DNA of 64,000 nt from Pinus tabuliformis (lineage: Eukaryota > Streptophyta > Pinopsida > Pinales > Pinaceae): positions 1,683,050,167 to 1,683,114,166 of the forward strand of contig CM062818.1 of the NCBI GenBank assembly GCA_031772625.1, written 5' to 3'. The position numbers and the translations under genes were made by a program. The notes below the pieces were generated by a model. The model did no database searches and was not told the origin of the DNA. It was given only the letters and a program-made list of their open reading frames with translations. Position 1 is the stretch's first letter; each line of letters starts with the position of its first letter. Shown here piece by piece: positions 47,455 through 58,559 of the stretch.

Positions 47455-48995
47455 GATGCTAGAGAGAATGTGGGAGCACCCACATCACAACGTAGGAAGA
47501 GGAGGTCACCAGATTGACACGCTCACTACATGGCTTTGATGAGTGAGAATGTAGAGATTCAGCCATCCTCATTTGAGGAAGCAATGAAGGAACCAATATG
47601 GGTTGATGTCATGGTAGAGGAGTATGACTCCATTATTAAAATCAATATTTGGGAAGTGATCCCAAGACTAGTAGACAAATCAGTGCTGAGTTCCAGATGG
47701 ATTTACAATGTAAAGCAATCAATGGATGGCATTGTGGAGAAACACAAGGCCATATTTGTGGCCAGAGGGTTCTCTCAGGTGGAGGGAATTGATTACAAGG
47801 AGACATGTTCTCCAGTAGCAACGTACTCTTCAATCAGATCTATTCTAGCACTTTCATCGCAGATGGGATGGAAGATACATCAGATGGATCTGAAGACAAC
47901 ATTCCTCAACAATGTGATTGAGGAAGAAGTGTGCATTTACCATACGAAAGGATTTGAGACCTTCAACAGAGAGTCACATGTGTGTAGACTCAAGTGAGCA
48001 ATGTATGGATTGAAACAAGCACCCTGTGCTTGGTACACCAAGATTGACAACTATTTCACTAGGTTTGGCTTCACCAAAAGTGAAGCAGATGCAAACCTTT
48101 ACCATATTGTGGTTGAAGATAAATTGTTGATTATAGTATTATATGTCGATGATTTAATTATAAAAGGTGATGAGAAGCTAGTAAAATCTTGCAAGAGAAT
48201 TCGAGATGAAAGACTTGAGGCTCATGCATTATTTCCTTAGTATGGAAGTATGGCAACGAGATGAGGAATTGTTTGTCTCTCAGGGAAAGTATGCCAACGA
48301 TATACTGAATAAGTTGCACATGGAGGGCAGCAAACCCATGGAGACTCCTCTAGCAGGGAACTAGAGGAAGGAAGATGCTACTTTAGGTGAGGTAGTGGAG
48401 GCTACTATTTACAGGCAGCTTGTGGGTTCACTTATGTATTTGGCGAACACACGAATGGGCATATTTTTTGCAGTTAACCAACTTAGTCAAGCAATGGTTC
48501 TATTGGAAGGCAAATAAACATGTGTTGAGATACCTCAGAGGCACCACCCAGTTTGGTATTTGGTACAAACAGAAAGAGAGAGTGAAGCTTCAAGGCTTCA
48601 GAGATGTAGAATGGGCAGGGAGTCCATCTGATAGGAAGAGCACATCAGGGGGAATCTTCAGTATTGGGTCAGTAGCAGTTTCTTGGTACAATAGGAAGCA
48701 GAGATCGGTTGCACTCAATTTAGCAGAAGTAGAGTACATGGTTTCTAGTCAAGTAGCTTGTGAAGCTATCTAGATGAGAAAGGTCACTGTTGGGTTATTT
48801 GGTCAAAAGATGGATCCTATAGTGATTTATTATGACAATTTGAGTTGTATCAAACTCTCCAAGAATCTAGTTTTTCATGATCGTTCTAAGCATATCGACA
48901 TCTGGTATCACTAACTACGAGATTGTGTGTAGAGGAGAATCATGTTGCTAGAGTAAATTCTTACAGGGGAACAAGAAGTATATATTTTAACAAAG
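47455..48995 (+). pseudogene. Copia reverse transcriptase and RNase H
   Basis: SSFEEAMKEPIWVDVMVEEY and VLSSRWIYNVKQ (RT start), FVARGFSQVEGIDYKETCSP, WKIHQMDLKTTFLNNVIEEE, AMYGLKQAPCAWYTKID, and VLYVDDLIIKGD with the catalytic YVDD. RNase H at 48,500-48,780 has HVLRYLRGTTQFGIWY, SPSDRKSTSGGIFSIGSVAV and AEVEYMVSSQVACEAI. A few breaks; frames are otherwise long. Confidence 0.93.
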
Positions 48996-49073
48996 GCATT
49001 GTCAAGATGAAAATTCGAGTTTCATAGAGGCAGGATTGGGGTAGTAGATAATCCCTTTTTTGTTGAGGGGGAG

Positions 49074-49951
49074 TGTTGAAAATGCAACAATAAAATCCTT
49101 ATTTAATTTTGTCTTTGAATTAAATTAGGAATAAAATTGTAATTCCACATCTCATGACAACTTGTATTAGTTAACTAAGTTATTTTGACTTAGTTGGCTC
49201 AGTTAATTTGAATTGAGGGTCTAACTTGAGTCATGTAGAGTGTCTTCTACTTTATAAGAGCCTTGGCTGAGTTTATTTTGAGTTGTAATTAATTAATTCA
49301 TTTTAACTGAGTTAAAATCGGTTAAACTAGTTCCAACTGTTGGAGGAACTAATAGGAGGTTTAGTAGTGTGGTGTTTCCTATAGCGATCAACCGTTAACT
49401 TATGATTCACTCATAAATAACTCATGCATGTCAGATATGAGATTTACCCAATTAATATTGGAGTTCAAGGACAATGTACTATCAGTTGTATAATCATCTA
49501 AATTGTACAGGTGGTGCATGCAGTCAGAGGAAGGCCTATGTTAGATTGCACAATTCCTTTGAGAACTTTCCCTAATTAATAGAGGGCTAATTACCAAGGA
49601 CATAATGCAAGGAAATAGGGACTTGGGCAAGCGAGAAATTAGTTAAGTATTAGCCTGGGCTTGTCTAGGAAGTAGTGAGACAACTAGAGATAGTGCAGAG
49701 GTTTCTTGGGCTTGAGCAAAGCATTATAATCTTCTCGTATTTTATAACTAATGCAATATATAGATAGTAGGGGTTTTTAGTTGTGGCTTTCCCAAGGAAA
49801 TCATTGTGTAATGTATTGATTGAATTCTTTCTCTTGTATGCTTCGTGATTTCACGATCGATTAATTGTTTCCGCTGATGAGTAGAGTTGATTCAAGTCTA
49901 CTGTTTTAGTAAATTACAATTAGCAGTTTGAATCTAAAGGAATTTCTACAA
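49074..49951 (+). repeat. 3' LTR of the Copia, about 880 bp
   Basis: Starts TGTTGAAAATGC right after the GAGGGGGAG tract. A TATA-like CTTTATAAGAGCC lies at 49,249. R/U5-like GTGGCTTTCCCAAGG...CATTGTGTAA is near 49,780. The end at TTCTACA is tentative. No 5' partner in the window. Confidence 0.75.
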
Positions 49952-52199
49952 CCTTACCCTATGTGTGTTTTTGCAGGTGATGCTAGAGCCAAAGACTATG
50001 TTGCAGGTGTTGCATGGTGGCCTAATTCATCATTGATGCCTGTTGTCAGAGGTTTCTTGTTGATGTGTTGATCCTTTGATGGTTGCATGGTAGATCTGGA
50101 CATGAGTGAGGATGTTCTTGAGCATATTCTAAGAGATCATTGCCTTTGTATGTTGCTTTAGGAATAATGGTTGATTTTTTGCCTCCTTGTGGTGTTATCT
50201 TCCCATGCTTGTTGCTCTGTGCATTGGCTTTGTTCTGGAAATATTTTTTGACATGTACTTAATTGATAGAGGCTTGTCAACATAGGTTTTTTTATGGTGG
50301 ATCAAGTGTTGTTGTTGGAGATGAATAGTGATCTTGTAGCAATCTGTAGAGGTCCTGTAGCTGCCCAAAATTTGAGGAAATGACTCTCCAATGTCTTCAT
50401 GATGATTGGTTCTTCATTTTGGTGCTCTCAATTGTGGTCTTGTAAGGTAATTGCAGGCTGCTACAGGAATGTATTTCTTCCTGTAGCAGTCACAAAAACC
50501 CTTCTATAACAAAAATATCCTTCAGATAATGCTTCCAAAAACACTGATAATTCATGATCAATCTATGGACAAGGATCAAAAACCTTGGTTGTGGTGAAAG
50601 TAATGAAAGAAGGGGTGAAAATGGGGATTTTTCATGGATAGAGATGAATTTTTGGATGGAGAAGTGACTAAATGGTGTGGAGGATGGATGATGGAGGTAT
50701 GGTAGACTTATTTCTTCATTACCCCAAGAAAAACATAGGATCTGAACCCTCTCTTTATTCTGATCACACTCCTGTAGCAATTTTGGTCCCTCATATAGCA
50801 ATTATGGTTGCTCCTGTAGCATTTCAGGATAGTCTCTTGTAGCAGAATTGTTTTATCCATATCTCTAAAATGGTAGACTGGATTGACCTGAAATTTTTTT
50901 ATAATGTTTCCATCATCCTTATGCACCTCCCCATAAAATATATTGGCAAATGGATGCACAAATATCGAGAAAAAATAAAAATGGTTGTAGGTGATGGAGG
51001 TCTATTTATCGAAATGTGTGCACTGGAATTCGTTGAAATTGCTTGAACATGTTATCATCATCCATATACATCTTCCCATGAAACAACTCAGCCAATGGAT
51101 GCACAATTTTCAATATATGGTAAAAACAATTTTCTGCGATGTGTATTTTGGCCTCCTGTAACAAAACATAACCCTCCTGTAGCATTTTAGGACAATGATG
51201 AAAATGAATGGGAAAGGCTTGGAAATGATGGGTGGATATTGGAAATGGATGAGGGCAATAGATTGACATGGCCTTGGTCTTGTTGGAGCATCTGAGCAAA
51301 GGAGGAGAAACCCACGTTTGACTTTATTTGACTAGGTTTTTGATCATTTTTTTTTCTTTTTGGTGCTAACTTATTATTGTTGCTTGCAAATGTTGGAGAG
51401 CACCTGCATTCATCAGAGAGAGATACATGGAATTTTTTTATATATTTTTTTTCTTTTCATTTTTTCTTTTAGGCCTTATAGCTGCCTCAATGAGGTTTTT
51501 AACTAATAGGTCTGCATAGGCGCCTCAAAGGAGGTTTTCACCTAGGGTCTTTTTTTTTTTTTTTTTTTTTTTCCAACCCATTGAACGCCTCATCAAGGTT
51601 TTCAATCAATGATTCAATCTTAGGCACCTCAAAGGAGCTTTTCACCTCAAATTTTATTTTTTCCTCTTATTTTTCATTTCTTTTTTCTATCCTACTCTGC
51701 TTGAAAATACAAATTTCTTTCAAGTATAGGAATACTTGCAATGGAGCCATGTGCACATCAAGATGATAGATAAAATCATATGTAGGCTCGAAATATATGC
51801 TTTGACATGTACCTGAATATTAGAGATAAAATGCTTTGACTTTGATGATATCAAGCACTGTTGAAGAAGAGAGTGATGCTCCATATTGTTAATTTTATGA
51901 AACCAAACCTCAATATAATTTTTATGCCCTTGGTTCGCTTGCTCATCTAGATCATTCTTCATGTCTTCTTTTTATTTTCCATTCAAATCTTATATTTTTT
52001 GCTGATTATTCCCTTGCACACATAAAGGATCTAATGGTAATCATAACAGAAACTCTTCAATCCCATGCTCCAATGGTTACTCTCCATAAAATGTGATACA
52101 TGATTCTTCTAGATGTTGTTCTTCAATGCCATTAGGAAAATATATTTTTTCCAATGCTCTTTCTAAGCTAAAATGAATACCATTTTAATTCAAGAGGAG
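49952..52199. other. Unassigned 2.2 kb, with CTGTAGC-rich stretch and short CCTCAAAGGAGG repeats
   Basis: No gene. From 50,330 to 51,185, CCTGTAGCA-like words recur about nine times. From 51,480 to 51,640 the motif GCCTCAAAGGAGGTTTTCACCT recurs in four degenerate forms. T-rich runs at 51,430-51,570. It may be decayed internal sequence of the fourth Gypsy (minus strand), downstream of its gag. Confidence 0.5.
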
Positions 52200-52868
52200 T
52201 TGTTTGGAAGTGTTGTACCTCAACAATGTAATTGGGTTGAGTTACTAGACTATTTGGGTTAGAAATGATTGTACAAGTAGTTTAGTTGGAGTGGATATTT
52301 GAGATGGGTGTGGTTGAGGTTGTGGTTGTGTTGGAGGTGGATGGTAGGGATACCATGGATTTGGATATGGAGGATATTGAGGATATTGTGGATTGATATC
52401 ATAAAGTTATTGCTAACCTTGTTGCCAAGATTGGTTTTGGGGTTGAGATGGCCAAGGTTGTCAAGGAAAGGATCTATGGCAATTAATTTGAGATGGATGT
52501 GCATAAACTTGAAATTGTGAATTAGGCTCTTGCATCATATTAGGTTGAATAGGTTACTATGGTATTCTTGGAGCTAAATAACATAAATTGCTTTGGTGAT
52601 TGACTTGCTCCATTTTCCTCTTGGTAAACTTCCTTTAACCTTGGTAATGATGGGAAATATTTAACAGCATGTGATTTTGCACGGACAACACAAATATCAA
52701 TATGAACATCTTCTTTTTTCTCATCTTACATTATTAACATTTCTACTTATTCACTTAGATTGCTAAGAAATTATGTTTTAAAGTTATCAAGCAAATTTCC
52801 AAGTTTAGCTTGACTTACTGATCTTGATGTTGATTTACTTACTCTTTCCCTTCCTCTATATGCCCCTG
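52200..52868 (-). pseudogene. Fourth Gypsy fossil: C-terminal gag
   Basis: Read on the minus strand, 52,420-52,280 encodes a Pro/Tyr/Gln-rich tail (PQYPQYPPYPNPWYPYH), like the tail of gag in the first Gypsy. Near 52,868 the sequence continues the gag cut at 60,981. The two halves are separated by the 8.1-kb Copia relative. Heavily decayed. Confidence 0.65.
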
Positions 52869-53801
52869 TGTTGAATAATCAAGGGAAATTATGTATAGTA
52901 GGATTATTCTAGACTTGATAACAATTTGTGAAGAACTTTTACAATTTATCTTGTTAGCTTAATCTTTTTCTCTTCTTATTAGTGTATGTGTGTTTACTTC
53001 ATAAAACTGCCATTAAAACACAAGAAACAAGAACCCAAGATATTGGCTCTCTAGCAGGGAAAAACCTCTCTCTCTTAGAGAGGAAAACCCTTTAGTAAAT
53101 TTCTCTTATTGAAGCTTCTATTGATTAATTCCAAACCCTAGAACCTTGACAAGAATATCCTCCAAGCACAAGTCAAGTCCTTCCTCCTTCCTACACTGTG
53201 TTCCCCGACAGTTCTTCCTCCTTCTTTCGGCACTTCGTTCTTCTTACAACTGTTGATAGTCATTGTTGCACTTGATCTAAAAGAGACACTTATCCTTGAT
53301 CTTTAGTGAGACCCTTTACTTGTGATGATCCCTTCCTTCCTCTTAACCAACCGAGCTCCTTCTTCAAGGTGTAGTTGCAGACTTTTTTTTTTTCTCGGTA
53401 AAGATATCTATTCTATTATATTATGTACAGGAAAACATTACATTCAAAAATACAGGTTGCCCAGGGCCGACCGTGGCACTTTGGGTGGCTTTTATCGACT
53501 CAGAATTCGCCCTCGCAAGGGCAGCGCTACCAACATGACATAACACAGAATTGTTTTCAGACCATACCAAAATATCCCGCGCAGGGGCTTCAGAACAAAG
53601 TTTCTCCCTCGCGGGGGCATCAAAAGACTCGTAACAGTATCCTTGCAAGGCCTGCTGCCCAGACTATAGTAAACATGGACATAAACAAGGACTAGAGAGA
53701 CACAAACATAGATATATAACCTAATCCAGACCCCAACAGAGACCAAGGACCTATACCAGACCTGAATGAGAGAAATGGTTGACAGAGTGTGCCGCTGGAA
53801 G

Positions 53802-54329
53802 CTATTCCTCTAGCTTTTCCTCAATAATTCTGCACCACCCGTGACCTTCTGGGTAGCCCTCCCACATTTCCATGGGGTTCTGCATGGATGTCGACGCCTT
53901 CTGCTCTTGAGGTCGAATAGGGGTCTGCTCAGGTTCCTTCGCTGGCGCTTCCTCTGCAATTTCCATTTGCACAACTGGGTGTTTCTCCCCACTGCCCTCT
54001 GGGTGTTCCTCTGCAATTCCCGGTTGCGCTCCTTCGTCATCTTCCGGAGGAGCCTTAGTGAAAAGAACCGATATGTGTGCGTTAATGCCAGAATTGTCCC
54101 TCGAGCTGCCAAGGGTGAATATGGCCGAGCCAAACGCTGGGAGAAGGTGCGATCCAGCATTGGAACTGCCAACCTCCATGAATTGACTGGCCTGTATAGG
54201 AGTGGCCCCTGCCCTTCTATAGCAATAACAACAGCAACAGTGATGGTGGGCATCCGCAGTAGGGTGACGTGAAGAACCACCTCGCCCCGAACCTCTTCTA
54301 CTTGGCATCCTCTCCCTGGGTCGTGCCAT
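53802..54329 (-). CDS. Unknown ORF, 175 aa, in the retroposed sequence
   Basis: Starts with an ATG at 54,329 and is open to a stop before 53,802. The N terminus is Arg/Gly/Ser-rich (MARPRERMPSRRGSGRGG), followed by a His/Cys cluster (HHCCCCYCYRR), a neutral middle, and a Glu/Pro-rich C-terminal half (EEHPEGSGEKHPVVQMEIAE). I do not recognise the protein. An overlapping frame at 53,810-54,400 is also open but has no ATG and is Arg-rich in a way typical of a shadow frame, so the acidic frame is preferred. It may be a partial LINE ORF1 or a gene-derived ORF. The stop is followed by about 420 bases of 3' UTR-like sequence and the poly(A). Confidence 0.4.
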   Translation of the reverse strand: MARPRERMPSRRGSGRGGSSRHPTADAHHHCCCCYCYRRAGATPIQASQFMEVGSSNAGSHLLPAFGSAIFTLGSSRDNSGINAHISVLFTKAPPEDDEGAQPGIAEEHPEGSGEKHPVVQMEIAEEAPAKEPEQTPIRPQEQKASTSMQNPMEMWEGYPEGHGWCRIIEEKLEE

Positions 54330-54418
54330 GGTTGTAGGGACCCCAACGGTTTGTAACCGGGCAACGCTTGAGGGCTTGTCTGGTTTGAGTCGCCCGCCAA
54401 CTGAATTTCGTCCCCAAA

Positions 54419-54685
54419 CTATTCCATGACAGAGCTCAGCCGCACAAAAGTAGCAATCCCTCGAATATAAAGCAAGAAGTTTTCTTTGGCAATTTGAATG
54501 CCGTCACTACCAGCAAGAATAGAATCCTTAAAGAGACACTTACCCTCAGAGATCTGAACTGCGTGTTCTGCACTCTGAGTCTGAAACCGCAACATTCCTT
54601 CATACTTAAAACTACAGACATTCCCTCGATTCTTGCCCGCTTTAATTGCTCTCTGCAGACTCGCCATAGTACCTTGCTTCCTCAT
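54419..54685 (-). CDS. Unknown ORF, 88 aa, upstream in the same retroposed sequence
   Basis: Reads MRKQGTMASLQRAIKAGKNR, GMLRFQTQSAEHAVQISEG, KENFLLYIRGIATFVRLSSV. It lies 90 bases before the 175-aa ORF in the same direction. A further short ATG frame (MPGSEEPHARHV..., 52 codons) begins near 54,802. No known domain. It could be an upstream ORF of one transcript, or part of a single coding region that has shifted frame. Confidence 0.35.
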   Translation of the reverse strand: MRKQGTMASLQRAIKAGKNRGNVCSFKYEGMLRFQTQSAEHAVQISEGKCLFKDSILAGSDGIQIAKENFLLYIRGIATFVRLSSVME

Positions 54686-55598
54686 TAAGAGCTCTGCTCT
54701 GCGCCTCCCATCTTAACTCCTCGGCGGCGAGGGGCATTAAACTCCCATTGCGTTCACGAGGTGGCACATGTCTGGCATGTGGCTCCTCACTGCCTGGCAT
54801 GTTGACACCCGCATCCGGGGAGGTGTAGTTGCAGACTTGATATGACTATCCTGCAGACTTAAGTTCTCGCATGTGTGGGAGGTTTCCTTGAGTATTTGGT
54901 TCCCTTCTTATTTGATTGAGAGAGTCTCTTCTTCGCTCTAGTGGGAGGCCTTATAGGCCTTTGTTTCAAGCCCAAACAATGAGAAAAATGAGACTATTAC
55001 GTTGTTGTTGTTATGACTGCATAGATGCCTCCTTTTCTCGCACATGTGATAGGGTTTTACCCTAGAAACCATCCTCCAACCTTCAATGATGACTTCTCCT
55101 TCTTCGTTGCACTAGAGGCTCCTTATACTCATCCTTTTTAACCATTTTCTTAGTATTCCTTGCTCGCTGATTTCAGAGGTGGATTTCTTGTCATTTGAGG
55201 GAGTGGACAACCTCTATATATAGAGGATTTTCCCTCCTTTAGGCAAACATGATGACTGTAGGCCAACTTGAGTTTCCTTTATCATTTTTCTCCTTTGATG
55301 ATGTTGTTGCATGGAGAGGACTTGCATTTTCTTGGAGGGATATTCTTTGACTCTTATACAAATATGTACATGGTGTAACATGCCCTTAAGGGTCTTCAAA
55401 CTTTCTTTTGACTCTTTGACTTACCTATAGCACTTTAACATGTGCTAGACCTATTTCAATGAGAAAGAAACTCATTGATAAATATAAATATAAATATAAA
55501 TATATATATTTATTTATTTTCTTGAATAAATACAAATATCAAAAGTACATTTATGAAGACCGAACCTAGTTACACTTTCTTCAACACTCCCTCTTAAC

Positions 55599-57430
55599 TA
55601 GGGATGTATTCATAAATCATTACAAGGTGTTTGGCTGTTTTTAAATCTTGAAGAATTCATGTAAGAGAAACCGGATTGGAAATCCATCTGTTATAACATC
55701 ATAGTAACTAACATTGTTCATAGCAAGGCCTTGACTAACAAATCTATCTCTCATAAGATTAGAGCACAATTCTGGCGAGACCAATGACTTATAAACACCT
55801 TAGTCATGTCTCTCAAGGTACATACCCACCTGAGTGTTCACTAAGTATGACCTTCTAGGAATATTCTTATCTTGGGCTCCTAACCCTCAAAGAATATCGT
55901 TCCTCTTGCCTACTCCTCTCTTGGATGCCCTATACATCCTCAAAGAGCATCATATGGTAGATGATTACCCAATCCTCCCATTGTTTCTTCCCAAGTGAAG
56001 ACAAGAATGTTGTGTCTATCTCTTCCTCTTAATTGAGGAAGACATGCCCAAGTTTCCTCTCACAAGGAACTTTCCCAAGCTCCTTTGTAGTTGGTAACTT
56101 GCTAGAGCTCCCTCTTAGCTAGGGACTTGTGCGTCCATCAACAACTTCTTTGTGGTTCCTTCAGCTGCTTGATCTCCTTCTTTCCTTCGATGTCATGAAG
56201 TCTTTGTTTTAACTTCTTCTTGGTAGGGCACCAACCATTGATCACTTTCCTTCCGGATTTGTCATGTCATTACTCCCTTCATGGAAAGTGACCTTCTTGA
56301 TATATATCAGGTCCTATTGTGATCTGGCTACTCCTTGGTCATCTTTTCTATGATTCAAAATAGTTTTCACATGGATGATTAGTTGTACTTGATTATTCCT
56401 ATACTTTGATTTAGTAGCTCTTCATGACGACATCTTGATATTGCTTCAACATCAAATAATGATTTTGTTGGATGACTTCTTCATCATGACATCTTTGTAG
56501 CATTGAATCAATTATATGTATCTTAATATCTCCAAGGCCTTCATAGGTGTCAAGGGTCCTTTGATATTTTACCTTCCTTTGTCAGAGTTGTCATGCCTTC
56601 TTTCAGGAAATGTCTTATACTGGATCTTTGTCAGATAATGATTCTTCATGTCCATGGTGTTCTTACATGTTTGATCTCTTTCTTCATTTGCTTCTTCTTT
56701 GATTGTTTAGTCAACAACCTTATACTCCTTATGAAAGCACTTCTTCTTTACCTGCTTCTTGGATTAGTCAATAACCGCATACTCCTTATGAGATCATTTC
56801 TTCATGTTAACCTTCATTAGATTGTAGTACATGCCTTCGAGAATTTCATTGCTGAAAGAGATCCTTTTATACTTGATCATTCCATAGAACTATTCCCATG
56901 ACCCAATAATATATATGATGACATGAATTAAATTTGATGCATAGATACCTCATCTTGATTCTCCTCTGATCATCTTGGCTTCATTTGATGGTTCTTATTG
57001 ATTGGTGTAGCCTTTCTTGCTTAATCTTTTCTTACCTACATATCATACTTTATTGAATCCCATAAAGGGAAATCCCAATGAAACATTTTATTTTATTTAT
57101 GAACCTTATTTTGAAGATCCTATCAGTGGATCTTGAAGACCCTTATCTTGAAAATGTTTCTTCCTTTGATGATGGAGGCCTTCTAAGAAGTTTAATCATG
57201 GTAAATTATTCATTGTGGATGAGGTCCTATAATAAGTGTGCTCCTTCTATATGAATATCTTGAGCTATATATACACCATGCTCCTATATTATAGAAGATA
57301 TATTTAACCATGCAATCTATTATATTTCTATATGCTTTTATACTACTCAAAACTTTGAAAGAATACTTTAAGCAAAGAGGTTGACTTAGTCATAGTACAG
57401 ATCTGGAGGATCTTCCTTTTTATGCTTCTT
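55599..57430. other. Noncoding internal part of the gag-only Copia relative
   Basis: About 1.8 kb between gag and the 3' LTR. T- and CTT-rich on the plus strand, no pol motif on either strand, no frame above 75 codons. Pol has either been lost or replaced by unrelated sequence. Confidence 0.7.
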
Positions 57431-57433
57431 GTC

Positions 57434-58246
57434 TTATTCTTTCACTTCTTCTGTTACATGAGATTCTTCCATTTTTCTCTTTTTGTTTTTTTCATTATTA
57501 AGTTGAGGACAATCCCTTTTGTAGTGTCCATATTCTTGGCATCCAAAGCATTGAACTTTGGACATATCTCTATTGCTTGATCTTCGTGGACCAAATTTTC
57601 CATTTCTCTTGACCATGGTAGCAAATGCTTGCTCCTTTGATCCCACATCATCTTTTTCTTTGAGTATAGTTTCCTCTATCTTGCATAGAGACCATAATTC
57701 ACTTAGTGGGGTAGATTCCTTCTTGGTATATATGCTTGATGTGAAGTTTTCCCAATCCTCAGGTAGAGTATTGAGTACTACAGTTGTCATTTCTCTGTTA
57801 GACATGACTTATCCTATCTCTTGAAGTTGATCCCTAATCTTAGAGATCTTCATGAAGTAGGGATATATTCCTTCCTTTGATATCTTCATCTTGTACAAGT
57901 CATTTTGTAGAGATATCACTTCTCCAGTCGTGCTTACCAAGAATAGCTTTATTAGCTTATCATATATTTATTTTGATGTCTCAAATTTGGAGACATAAGG
58001 AATGAGAGATTCCTTGATAGATTCTATTAGAATCCTTTGAGCTCTTGTCTCATCCTTATTTTAATTGGCTAAGGCTTGATTTTGTTCCTTATCAGGGATA
58101 GTGATACTCCCTTTGATATGATCTAGAAGTTCATTCTCTTCGAGAAGTAAATCAATCCTCTTTTTCCATGCAAGGAAGTTATTGGTCCCAACCAATTTGT
58201 TGCTTTCCTTGTAAAAAGACATTGATGTATATTCAGAAGCGGACAT
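57434..58246 (-). pseudogene. Copia-type gag with one CCHC knuckle
   Basis: The N-terminal part (58,246 leftwards) has LVGTNNFLAWKKRIDLLLEE, the typical Copia gag start. After a decayed middle, 57,805-57,434 has VVLNTLPEDWENFTSSIY, then the zinc knuckle CFGCQEYGHYKRDCP and a Lys/Glu tail ending before a stop. The C-terminal 123 residues are open. Few breaks. Confidence 0.88.
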
Positions 58247-58547
58247 ATACTTACTTTATAGAGTTTGAGATGTAGTGGAATTTCTTTCTTCTTTTAAGAC
58301 TTGATGGCTTGCCTTCCCTCGATCTTGATGTTCTTGAAGTTGCTTTCTCCAAATGGACTTGCTTGATGACTTGACTTTGTAGTGCTTTTCCTTTATGAAT
58401 GATAGATGATAGACCTTTCTTTTCCTTGATGTGATTGAGACTTCTTGGCTTGATGCTTCAACCTTGTAGATGTTCTTGAGATGTCCTTCTTAGATGAGTC
58501 ACCTTATGAGTGCTCTTGAGATGCCCTTTCCTTGATGTGTAACCTTA

Positions 58548-58559
58548 GCTCTGATACCA
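58548..58559 (-). other. Primer-binding site, initiator tRNA-Met type
   Basis: TGGTATCAGAGC on the minus strand, directly touching the LTR that starts at 58,560. Confidence 0.92.

Larger units (their letters stand above)
40520..49951 (+). mobile_element. Ty1/copia fossil split by later insertions
   Basis: Plus-strand Copia: integrase at 40,520-41,332, RT/RNase H at 47,455-48,995, PPT GAGGGGGAG at 49,065-49,073, and 3' LTR. Its 5' LTR, PBS and gag are missing; Gypsy sequence stands in their place. The middle is opened by a gag-only LTR element and a solo LTR, each with its own target duplication. Copia sequence between the two (46,785-46,833) confirms both borders. Several breaks besides the insertions. 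Confidence 0.88.
53385..54820 (-). mobile_element. Poly(A)-tailed retroposed sequence, 1.44 kb, with 18-bp target duplication
   Basis: AGGTGTAGTTGCAGACTT flanks it exactly (53,367-53,384 and 54,821-54,838); the right LTR has it once. The left end is a T run followed by CTCGGTAAAGATATC; on the minus strand this is TTTACCGAG plus a poly(A) tail, a 3' end much like that of plant L1-type LINEs. The body is clearly richer in GC than its surroundings. The hallmarks show LINE-machinery insertion. It may be a LINE fragment or a processed copy of a cellular transcript; I recognise no endonuclease or RT. Confidence 0.85.
52869..55586 (-). repeat. 3' LTR of the gag-only Copia relative
   Basis: Aligns with 58,560-60,980 apart from the retroposed insertion at 53,385-54,820 and a small extra stretch near its start. 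Confidence 0.88.

Noticed and set aside
53841-54272. A 143-codon plus-strand frame in the retroposed sequence
   Set aside because: The poly(A) tail shows the transcript runs on the minus strand, and the plus frame has no recognisable features.
53810-54400. A 196-codon Arg/Leu-rich minus frame overlapping the 175-aa ORF
   Set aside because: No ATG start and composition typical of an off-frame reading of a GC-rich acidic ORF.
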